Assembly (NCBI GenBank): GCA_022925895.1
Contig: JAKSYS010000012.1
Location: 124,001 to 188,000, forward strand
Length of the DNA: 64,000 nucleotides
Direction of reading: 5' to 3'
From: Fragilaria crotonensis
Taxonomy: Eukaryota; Bacillariophyta; Fragilariophyceae; Fragilariales; Fragilariaceae
Made by a program: the position numbers and the translations under genes. Each line of letters starts with the position of its first letter. Positions within the stretch are counted from its first letter, which is position 1. The notes below the pieces were generated by a model. That model did not search any database. It worked only from the letters and a program-made list of their open reading frames with translations, and had not been told where the DNA came from. Shown here in pieces: positions 55,528 to 64,000 of the stretch.

Positions 55528-57384
55528 ATGACAGCCTCACCAAGCTCAACACCGTCGACAATTGTGGTAGTTCATTGTTGGTCTGCGCCTCGATCTCGTT
55601 CGACAGCGCTGCTCTACAGCTTTGAATCGAGAGAGAATTGCATAGCGTTGGATGAGCCTCTTTATCGCGAATGGCTTATTGCCAGAAAAGGACGCGTGGA
55701 GCGTCCATATTTAGCCGCCATGCTCTCGGGGGTTTGTGTGAATGACGAAGATCATGACGTGCATCCAGATAAGTGGCTCAGGGAGCAGCTCGTTTTTGAA
55801 GATCGTTTGAATCAAGCAATCGAGAAGCTTCAAGAAAAGAAAACTGGAGAAAACCCAAAAGTTATCTTTTGCAAACACATGGCCAAACATGATTGCGTTT
55901 ATGATTTCACGAAGTACCAGGACACCAAAATGACGAATATTATTCATCGCCACGTCTTGTTGATACGTGATCCAGTCGCTGTATTAAGCTCATGGAACCA
56001 ATCCGGAGATGTTCACGGAAACACGCCAGCGATCGACGAAGTTGGGATCCTCCCCTTGATGACAATTTATTCTCATGTCGTGGCTGGGTCGCACTTACCG
56101 AGTAATATACCAGTCATTCTCAATTCAGATGATTTGGTTGAAAATCCCGCTGGTACTTTGGAACGCCTCTGCTTTGAACTGCATGTGGATTATCAGCAGG
56201 CAATGCTAACCTGGAAGGATGGGCCGCATGAGTGTGACGGTCCTTGGGCCAAGTTGTGGTACGAATCCGTCTGGAAGAGTACCGGATGGCAACCGAGAGC
56301 TTATATGGACACGCTCAGCAAATATGAATTCTTGCATCCTTCGCTACTGCCCGCCCTCCGCGCCTCCCTTCCTGCCTACGATTTCCTTCATCGTCAATCG
56401 CATTCGTACAAAACTCGTGGCCCGCCTGGGGAAGAGATCTACGAGGATGCTCGCAATGAAAATGTATTGGTATGGATCGGTACACCTGGTCGGGGACGAT
56501 TAGTCCCTCGTGAACTTGCGTCTATTAGTCCATGGGATTCAAGTGTCCAGGGTGGCGACGCTGCTTGGGAAGGATTGCGAGTCTATAATGGAAAAATCTT
56601 GCACCTAGACAAACACCTTCAGCGCTTGGTGCGCTCTGCCAAGGCGCTGGGCTTCTATGAAACGGGCCAGGTTCATTCCACGGAAGAAATCACCGAAGCC
56701 ATTACCCGAACTCTAGCGGCCAATGGCATGCGTGACGGCGCTCACATGCGGCTCACACTTACTCGTGGTGAAAAGTATACTAGTAGTATGAATCCGAAAT
56801 TCAATGTCTACGGTACCACTCTCATTGTTCTGGCCGAGTGGAAGCCCACCGAGGGAAAGACTACATATGACAACAGCAAAGGCATTACCCTCATCACTGC
56901 ATCGCAGCGTCGAAATCCTCCCCAGACAGTGGATTCCAAAATTCATCACAACAATCTGATCAACAATATCCTCCCGAAAATTCAAGCCAACTATGCTGGT
57001 GCCGCCGATGCGATTATGTTGGATGTGGAAGGATATGTCAGCGAAACAAACGCTACCAATATTTTCATGGTCGACGATGATGGCATACTGCTTACTCCTC
57101 ACGCCGACCATTGTTTGCCTGGAATCACTCGGGCCACAGTATTGGAGTTGGCCGCTGACCTCAACATTGCATGTTTGGAACGTCGCGTGTCCCTGGCGGA
57201 ATTTCACGCCGCAGCCGAAGTCTTCACGACGGGGACCATGGGAGAATTGACACCAGTTACTTCGATTGATGGTCGGACAATTGGCACCGGCATCCCGGGA
57301 CCCGTGACACTACGATTGCAAGCAGCGTACAAGGAGTTGCCGGACAAGTATGGGTATCCTCTTCCGGAGTTTTGTGGTGTTTAG
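55528..57384 (+). CDS. fusion protein: sulfotransferase-like P-loop domain plus class IV PLP aminotransferase (BCAT-like)
   Basis: 618 residues, one exon, ATG 55,528. The N-terminal 290 residues look like a sulfotransferase-type P-loop domain: VVVHCWSAPRSRSTALLYSF near residues 13-32, a VLLIRDPVAVLSSW block (3'-phosphate motif), and later ILNSDDLVENPAGTLERLC. The C-terminal part is fold-type IV aminotransferase: IHHNNLINNILPK with Lys near residue 471 as PLP lysine, and the class signature SETNATNIFMVDDDGILLTP then LPGITR. Plants have the same fusion in their branched-chain-aminotransferase-like proteins. The reaction of the fusion is not known to me; the aminotransferase half is probably active (motifs complete), the first half may be a kinase- or sulfotransferase-derived module. 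No clear targeting peptide. Confidence 0.85.
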   Translation: MTASPSSTPSTIVVVHCWSAPRSRSTALLYSFESRENCIALDEPLYREWLIARKGRVERPYLAAMLSGVCVNDEDHDVHPDKWLREQLVFEDRLNQAIEKLQEKKTGENPKVIFCKHMAKHDCVYDFTKYQDTKMTNIIHRHVLLIRDPVAVLSSWNQSGDVHGNTPAIDEVGILPLMTIYSHVVAGSHLPSNIPVILNSDDLVENPAGTLERLCFELHVDYQQAMLTWKDGPHECDGPWAKLWYESVWKSTGWQPRAYMDTLSKYEFLHPSLLPALRASLPAYDFLHRQSHSYKTRGPPGEEIYEDARNENVLVWIGTPGRGRLVPRELASISPWDSSVQGGDAAWEGLRVYNGKILHLDKHLQRLVRSAKALGFYETGQVHSTEEITEAITRTLAANGMRDGAHMRLTLTRGEKYTSSMNPKFNVYGTTLIVLAEWKPTEGKTTYDNSKGITLITASQRRNPPQTVDSKIHHNNLINNILPKIQANYAGAADAIMLDVEGYVSETNATNIFMVDDDGILLTPHADHCLPGITRATVLELAADLNIACLERRVSLAEFHAAAEVFTTGTMGELTPVTSIDGRTIGTGIPGPVTLRLQAAYKELPDKYGYPLPEFCGV

Positions 57385-57511
57385 TTGCATCATTCTGACG
57401 ACGAGAAGTTTTACTTTTAAAGCATGCAGACGCAATCAAGCAGTTCTCCGAGTAGTCTAGAAGTCTAGCTAGTAATAGCAAGCCCTCTTACCTGTACCCC
57501 GCGTGACCACA

Positions 57512-59047
57512 CTACTCTTCGCCCGGAAAGACATCTTCGATTGGCACGTCGGGCGAAAGTGTAAATTGTCCTGCTATGGCACTTCCAACAGCCAATGTAG
57601 TCAGTGTCAAGAGGACCACCAGCGCCGTGATTTTCGATCGTTTGGATGCCACCAAAGCTTGCGGAAGTAATCCCGCATACACGTGTATCGACCCCTCCCG
57701 ATCAAATTCCAAAACTGTGTGCAGCGCTAGGACCAGCGGCAGGATGAAAGCGACGGCACTTATGAACAAGACACCACCCCAGGATAGTAGTTCCTTGACA
57801 AGATCTCCCTGATAAAGCATCCATGATATAGAGAAGGGAAGGTAGACGGCGAACAAGTTCCCAACGCGATGAGACGTCAGTCCACTTCCTGTTAGATTCA
57901 TTCTGGTAAGTACCGAAAACAGTGGAATGCCCAATCCAACAATCATGAATGCAAATACACTAGATCCAAGCTGCATGGAGATTCCAAAAGATCCTGACAT
58001 CATACTCTCCAACATATTGTCCGACACATTAGGAATGGCCAGAGCTCCCGTGGCACCAACTAAAATGTAGAGGACTGTTGACAGGATAGATGACCCGTGA
58101 ATTACAAGGGGCACACTAACGCTGGGATGTCGCTCGAACAACCAGGAAGGAATAGCAATAGCTAGGGCAAAATTGAAGAGTACCACCCCCAAGAGTGCAT
58201 CCCACGACGTGCCCCAGAGTGAAATGTTGTCGAAATCAAACCCTGCATGCCCGAATTCAAATGCGAATTGAGTTACTGTAACAATGAGAACTACGAAACC
58301 CACTGCTTGAAAGGCTGCGTTCTCCTTCAAATCCATCAATCCCATAGGAAGGAAGACAACAGTCGTAATGATGTACCCCAGAGAGAGGATGATACCATCG
58401 CTGTGTTCGGCAAATGCCACACACTCTCCTGCCTTGAGTTGATCGGCCGAACAGTCCGATGGATGCCAATGGACCAGTTTGATATTTTGATGGACACCTG
58501 ATATGTGCAAGGCAGAACTGGATTCGCAAAATTGTCCTAGAAAGTTGTCAACGACTTGCGCTGTATCGACAATGCTGCTGAGGTTCATGCAGGAAATGCA
58601 GGCGAAGAATAAGATCTCCGTCACCACGAACCACTTGTGCCCCCAAAAGAAGCGAAAAGTTTCGCTGAATTCGACTTCCCGCTCGAATTTGAGGTTCCCC
58701 GGATATTTTGAAATGGTATCGGCCATGTGTAGGGAACAGAGCGAAGACAGAATGCAGACAAAGACGAGAGTGGCGATGGTGGGAATCCAACCCGAACGCT
58801 GAAAGGTGGCAGGCAAATCGAGCATTGCAGGACCTGTAAGGAAATTTGCAGCAATGGAGACGCTCCCCACCATCCCAATCGTTGCGTGGTGACCCGAAAC
58901 GCGAGGCGACGATGGTGCTTCCGTTGCTGTCGCACCAGATTTGTCATCGAGACTTCCGTACAGCAGGTTTTCATCGTAAGGTGTCACAATATTGCCACCA
59001 TGCGTCAAGCGAGTAGATTCGCTAGCAGCTATTGCTCCTCGATTCAT
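57512..59047 (-). CDS. amino acid/auxin permease (AAAP) family transporter
   Basis: 511 residues, one exon, ATG 59,047. After a 55-residue polar N-terminus come about eleven hydrophobic segments, the first in SVSIAANFLTGPAMLDLPAT, which is the conserved first helix of SLC38/AAAP carriers with unwound GPAxLxLP. Others include TLVFVCILSSLCSLHMADT, LLGVVLFNFALAIAIPSW (with the family's NxAxxxP pattern) and ALVVLLTLTTLAVGSAIAG. The predicted role is proton- or sodium-coupled amino acid import at the plasma membrane or vacuole. The stop lies 127 bases from the stop of the aminotransferase fusion, tail to tail. Confidence 0.85.
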   Translation of the reverse strand: MNRGAIAASESTRLTHGGNIVTPYDENLLYGSLDDKSGATATEAPSSPRVSGHHATIGMVGSVSIAANFLTGPAMLDLPATFQRSGWIPTIATLVFVCILSSLCSLHMADTISKYPGNLKFEREVEFSETFRFFWGHKWFVVTEILFFACISCMNLSSIVDTAQVVDNFLGQFCESSSALHISGVHQNIKLVHWHPSDCSADQLKAGECVAFAEHSDGIILSLGYIITTVVFLPMGLMDLKENAAFQAVGFVVLIVTVTQFAFEFGHAGFDFDNISLWGTSWDALLGVVLFNFALAIAIPSWLFERHPSVSVPLVIHGSSILSTVLYILVGATGALAIPNVSDNMLESMMSGSFGISMQLGSSVFAFMIVGLGIPLFSVLTRMNLTGSGLTSHRVGNLFAVYLPFSISWMLYQGDLVKELLSWGGVLFISAVAFILPLVLALHTVLEFDREGSIHVYAGLLPQALVASKRSKITALVVLLTLTTLAVGSAIAGQFTLSPDVPIEDVFPGEE

Positions 59048-59404
59048 CTTGTTAGGTTACGATAGATCTGATACAAATGTGGATGACAGACTCCAGACGA
59101 GTACGGTCCGATGCTCCAATTCTCAGTCGCTCGATTCTCGCTGTGACTCCAAACCCCAACACAAGGCTTCAGGCTGTCATTGCTTTAAAATGTGCTAGTC
59201 TACGGAGTACTTTTTAGTGACACGATCATGAATCATTCTGGTGGAGTCTGGAGTACTCCCTATGCATACAGTACAAGTAGTACTCCCTAAAAGAATTACT
59301 GGAGTAGGAAACTGGAACAGAACTGAGGTATAAAGACACGTGACAAGGGATGTAGACCAACGAATCGCAAGGCGGCACGTCGCGAGTCGCGAGGTCGACG
59401 AGAA
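59048..59404. other. spacer upstream of the transporter
   Basis: No gene. Some CTACGGAGTACT and ACAGTACAAGTAGTACT words between 59,200 and 59,290. Confidence 0.4.
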
Positions 59405-60560
59405 CTTTGAGGGATCTTGCGACCTATCTCTAGAGGAATGCCATTGACAATGTTGTAAAGTATGAAAAGTGGACTAAGCAGGGATATCATGCTGTTTACC
59501 AGTGTGCTTAAACCTGCTTTGACCGAAATTCATAAGATTGACCGTGTGTTGCTGTATTGCTTCTATCCCAAACTTGATCCTGTTGACGTGCTCCATTACA
59601 AAGACATGATGTACGATTCCGTTCATGTGGACAAGAAGTGGTTTTTGTGTCAGGGAAGGAATTGCATTTGTACATTACAACTGATGACACTGTTTTGCAT
59701 TCTTGAACTTGTCAGAACAAAGATCATATAATGAAGTGAAGTTTCTAACCGCAATCGCAAGACATCGATTCCATGAAGATGGCATAGGTACTCCTGTTGA
59801 TGGAAAGATTGGAATGTTCCCATTTGTTGATGATATCCCTGCTCAATGTGCAAGTAGGAATTGTCCTTGCAGTGCTATTGTTACAGCTCCATACATTGCT
59901 ACAAAAAAGAACAAGTATGATTGAGAATTCAAGATGACAAAGGTAAGCAATCCCAAAAATCAAAGACAATTGCAAGATAATTATCCACAGGAATTCATAA
60001 TGACAAAGGTTATCCCAACAATCAAAGACAATTGCAAGATGATTATCCAACAAGACAGGGGAGCATCAGCGCATCATATTGAAGAAAATGATGCAGAGTT
60101 TTTTGCGGCAGTTAGGACAGGCCTACAGAACATAAAGCTTGAATTGCAACAACCAAAGTTGCCAGATGTCAACATGCTTGACTTATCATTCTTTCGGGCT
60201 CTATAGGCAGCACAGTGGCGACAAGTACGTGCTCATACCATTGAGCGATGGGCTGATCTAACAAGTGAATGAGGAGGCGTTAGCAAAATTCAACCCGCAG
60301 CCAATTGGCTTTGTTTTCTTAACTGGACATTTTGATGCCTGCATATGGAAGTAATTACTACAAGATCAGACACATTGACAAGAACGAACTTCTACAACAG
60401 GGGCAGCTACCTACAAGGATCAAAGCACCTGAATCAGCATTGTTGTTTGTTTTCAATATGGTTAGGGATGACAATTGCAATCAAGGTGCTGCAGGGGACA
60501 ACAAATACCGCAGTGGACAACAATGTAAGGTTCTTACCACTGCAAATGATTCAATAAGAG
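59405..60560 (+). pseudogene. mariner-like transposase, nearly full length but broken
   Basis: Plus-strand frames give the blocks of a plant/oomycete-type mariner-like transposase in order: FTSVLKPALTEIHKIDR near 59,495; YDSVHVDKKWF near 59,615 (first catalytic Asp); KFLTAIARHRF near 59,733 and DGKIGMFPFVDDIPAQ near 59,800; IIQQDRGASAHH near 60,040 (second Asp); PDVNMLDLSFFRAL near 60,165 (third Asp); YYKIRHIDKNELLQQG near 60,355 and LPTRIKAPESALLFVF. The spacing between second and third Asp is 41 here, against 39 in plant elements, because of extra residues after QQD. Stops after FRAL and several frame breaks make it dead. No terminal inverted repeats were identified by eye. Confidence 0.78.
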
Positions 60561-60672
60561 GCAGTGTAAGCATGGCAATCACTTCAACTCTTCATTGCCC
60601 TGCAAATTACCAATGGTATGATGCACAGTGGTAATCTGAGTGTTTCAGGTCAATTCGCTCCCTCTCTTCTGC

Positions 60673-61353
<681 letters not shown>

Positions 61354-62080
61354 TTGGAGCTGATAAAAGCACCAAAATACTCACCTTGAATTGCAGTCGT
61401 GATGCTTGATTGCACGCTGAATTTGCTAATATGTGCACATACATAAATTAAGAGTTTCAATCATTCAGATAACATGTATGCACCACACAGGCATGAATGT
61501 ATCATAAATTGCTTTGTAGAATAAGAAAATTAATGCATCATATGGAAGTGTATGTGATATGAAATGCATGGCACTTAAAGGCCTAGTAGATCTGGGTGGC
61601 AATCCTAACTATTCGTACGATTTGTACCACCCTCAACGTAAAAGTCACAGCTGGACACTTTCATCCTCCTATGGTGTGACTTTTTTCTTGTCTGCGCCTT
61701 TATTTTGGAACAGATGAGTACTGAAGCAGCGTGTGCTTGTATTTTAACAAAGAGTCCTTGCTGAGCAAAGTACAATTGTTTTCAAAAAGCCTGAATGAAT
61801 CATCCTACCAACTGAATGGTCCTGCCTGAATGAATCCTGTAGTATGCAACAAGCAGTGAATGCCAAGGAATGAATCATTCCATCTCTGTCCAGCACAACC
61901 TAACCATAACATAGATTTCATAAAGGTGGGAAAATGGAGTAATCAGGTTGATCCCATAGCACTATGTATATGATGAGGATTCGTGTGAAGTAATTGATCT
62001 CGTGCTGCCTACTAGTCCGTATGATAGTAAGTGTACTCTTGTAGCGAAAGTAAATGTGCTGTAGATCGTTCGTAAAATTA
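61354..62080. other. spacer, no gene recognised
   Basis: AT-rich, short frames only. It ends at the target-site duplication of the hAT-type element. Confidence 0.4.
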
Positions 62081-62088
62081 CCATAGTG

Positions 62089-62552
62089 CAGGCCCTCCTA
62101 AAAAGTGGCATTTCGGCAAAATGTGCCACCAAATGCCACTTTTAATATTGACGAGATGCCACTTTTAACGTTTTTTTGTCATGTAGAGTTGGAGCGGGTT
62201 GGCGTTGTCCATATGTCCTGTGGTATGTGGTGTGTAGAACCCCCCGTAGGGTTTGCATGTTTGTTAAATCGTTCATTTTCAATTGAAAAAACTAAAATTG
62301 AGTTGGCTCTGGAATCCTCGTGGTGTCATCTATTCATACATTCATACACGTAATTTCATTCGGCATCGATGCTCTACTAGTAGCATGCGTCTCTTGGGAT
62401 TCCGTGGCGCACCCATGGTCGTCTACTGACATCCTACGTGATTTTTGTACCATAGCACGGAATGCCACCAAATGCCACTTTTAGTGGAGTGATATGCCAC
62501 TTTTAAGCTAAATGTGGCATAGGTTGGCATATGCCACTTTTTAGGCGGCCTG
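62089..62552. mobile_element. 464-bp non-autonomous hAT-type element (MITE) with 8-bp target duplication
   Basis: The ends are inverted repeats of 22-23 bp beginning CAGGCC and continuing into CCTAAAAAGTGGCAT (left 62,097-62,111; inverse at 62,531-62,545). They differ by one indel and one substitution. Directly outside lies CCATAGTG on both sides (62,081-62,088 and 62,553-62,560), an 8-bp direct target duplication. Eight-base duplications and CAG-starting ends are hallmarks of hAT elements. Inside, the words ATGCCACTTTTA and TGCCACCAAATGCC recur near both ends as subterminal repeats. No transposase frame is present, so it would need a hAT enzyme from elsewhere. Confidence 0.9.
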
Positions 62553-62560
62553 CCATAGTG

Positions 62561-62955
62561 TCAGAATTCTAATTATTGCACCCAGTACAACAGTACATTT
62601 GCAGTACAGTATTTGGTACAGGAGGACTCGGGAGTACCAATAGCCCCGGACGGAGGGTCAGTAGAGTAAAAGTGTTCCGTGGGTATATGTAGTGGGTATA
62701 GTGGGTATAGTGGGTCATGCATGCAATAACCCTGGTTTCTGGAGTTTTATGGTGTATTTTACACGACTGTGCATATGAATTCGTGCGTCCCTGAGAAGCC
62801 GTTTTGTCCGAGACATAAGACAGGTCCGAGATTCCAATCAGGGCTTTTACAGCAGCATCAGTCACTTTGTTCTCTGATGTTCGTGAAGTTGTGTTGGGGA
62901 TAATTGCACGAAAGGACACACAACACGTCAAAAAGTAATCCTCCCTATTAATATA
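62561..62955. other. spacer upstream of the acetyltransferase gene
   Basis: Contains three to four units of AGTGGGTAT at 62,680-62,715. No gene seen. Presumed promoter of the next gene. Confidence 0.4.
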
Positions 62956-63750
62956 ATGAAGTCATCGTTGAAACTAGCCAACAAGGCATGGAAGGAGGGA
63001 GAGGATGCAGATACCTTTGTCGTGTACCCCGACGACGTATCCTTTCATGATGCACGTCACTTGATTGGTCCAGTCTTCGGCGCACATGAGCCCCTCACCT
63101 TGTGGTTGATGGAATCGTTTGAGAACGGCAAGGATGCAACCCTCAATGCCTGTACGATGGGGTTTGACATTTATAAGTACCTCCATGCCCACGGAGGGAC
63201 TGTTCTCGGAAAGCGATCTGCCAACGGTACACTCGAGGCTGCTGCTGTCCTTGGTGTGCATAATGGTGGTACTCGATCATGCAGTTGCTGGAACTGGGTG
63301 AAGGAGGCGTTGAATTTCACGAGAGCACTGTTGTCGATTTCTTGGCGAACACCTGGTGGATTTTCGCGCGAGTTGTATCATACTCAATTTAAACGCGAGC
63401 GACGTCAATTTTACCGCAGAGTCGACCTGATGCACAAGTGTCATGTCAACTGTCGCAAGAAAGTTGGACTGGATGGGAAGTATTGGTATGTAGCCTTAGT
63501 TGCAGTTCATTCCGAAGCACAAGGCAAAGGACTCGGACGTGAGCTCATGCGTCGTCTTGGGCACGTCGCAGATCAGCAACAAATGGCGTGCTTCTTGGAG
63601 ACGTACGGCGACAAGAACATTCGATTTTATCAATCGTTGGGATATGAAATAGCCTGCAACATAGAGATAGTTGATGAAACGGTGAATTCAACCATGAGAG
63701 GTGTGGCTATGATTCGACAACCGCGACCAAAAGATCAAGCCACAGTTTAA
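62956..63750 (+). CDS. GNAT-family N-acetyltransferase
   Basis: 264 residues, one exon, ATG 62,956. The acetyl-CoA-binding motif is VHSEAQGKGLGRELMRRL (Q/RxxGxG/A as QGKGLG) near residues 188-205, preceded by YWYVALVAV and followed by FLETYGDKNIRFYQSLGYEI, the usual C-terminal GNAT block where the substrate-proximal Tyr sits. The N-terminal part has an insert (HNGGTRSCSCWNWVKEALNF) of unknown role. The substrate is unknown; the arrangement resembles unnamed GNATs common in fungi and algae. No targeting signal. Complete within the window. Confidence 0.82.
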   Translation: MKSSLKLANKAWKEGEDADTFVVYPDDVSFHDARHLIGPVFGAHEPLTLWLMESFENGKDATLNACTMGFDIYKYLHAHGGTVLGKRSANGTLEAAAVLGVHNGGTRSCSCWNWVKEALNFTRALLSISWRTPGGFSRELYHTQFKRERRQFYRRVDLMHKCHVNCRKKVGLDGKYWYVALVAVHSEAQGKGLGRELMRRLGHVADQQQMACFLETYGDKNIRFYQSLGYEIACNIEIVDETVNSTMRGVAMIRQPRPKDQATV

Positions 63751-64000
63751 CAACTATGCTCTAAAGAGTTAAGGGAGTTAAGGATTGCAAGACTCGCTTT
63801 CTGTAATTCCAAAATCATCGCCTTGTCAAAGCAGAAACTGAAGACACTCTTTACTAGAGATACAAGCATTTGAGGGTCCTACCGTGCACTTTACTCGAAG
63901 GAGAAGTATCTTCTGCTTTAGGGAAGAACGGCAGCTATGCTAAAGATTGGGGCTCAAGAAAAGGCGAACACTTTCCTGGACCACTTATTGGATGAAGGTG
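63751..64000. other. 3' flank of the acetyltransferase gene
   Basis: No gene recognised before the window ends. Confidence 0.4.

Overview
The window looks like nuclear DNA of a diatom, probably a pennate one; I cannot name the species. Genes have few, short GT-AG introns (about 75-120 bases) and diverse eukaryotic products. Secreted proteins carry Pro-Thr (PT) repeat tails, and one protein has an S|FAP presequence of the kind used for import into diatom plastids. Spacers are short, and the repeats belong to families I know from diatoms (EN-RT-RNaseH LINEs, piggyBac-like, copia-like and mariner-like relics). No rRNA, tRNA or CRISPR was found.

Region 1 (1-18,290) is a transposon graveyard. A LINE-type retrotransposon on the plus strand (1-5,540, 5' end outside the window) carries endonuclease, reverse transcriptase, RNase H and a zinc knuckle spread over several frames. 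Its (TTA)n tail abuts, base for base, the broken coding sequence of a piggyBac-like transposase on the minus strand, so the LINE probably landed inside it. Next come a collapsed copia-like element between degenerate direct repeats (7.3-10.5 kb), half a mariner-like transposase (11.2-12.0 kb), a second 5'-truncated copy of the same LINE family on the minus strand (14.4-15.9 kb), a 65-bp tandem duplication and a CCCATAG minisatellite (17.9-18.3 kb).

Region 2 (18,290-38,200) is mixed. It holds a secreted SASA-type esterase with a PT-repeat tail and a decayed second copy of that tail just downstream, a secreted tyrosine-phosphatase-like protein, mitochondrial ribosomal protein mS35, a four-repeat Myb protein, a large RNA-binding protein combining a TFIIS-N domain, a PP1-docking motif and two RRMs, and a small secreted unknown protein. 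A foldback element with long inverted arms lies at 22.6-22.8 kb, and GGCTC/GAGCC hairpin clusters lie at 35.7-36.1 kb.

Region 3 (38,200-59,050) is gene-dense: a PPK2-type phosphotransferase with a long N-terminal half and a C-terminal membrane anchor; di-N-acetylchitobiase (N-glycan breakdown) divergent from eIF2B-alpha; a PPIL4-type cyclophilin/RRM/RS protein convergent with ALG12 (N-glycan assembly), each with a reading-frame break; a probably plastid MsrB-like protein; a secreted beta-propeller-like protein; a sulfotransferase-like/aminotransferase fusion; and an AAAP amino-acid transporter. Spacers here are rich in palindromic GTAC words.

Region 4 (59,050-64,000) holds a nearly full-length mariner-like transposase relic, a 676-bp (ATC)n array, a 464-bp non-autonomous element with hAT hallmarks (8-bp target duplication, CAGGCC ends) and a GNAT acetyltransferase gene.
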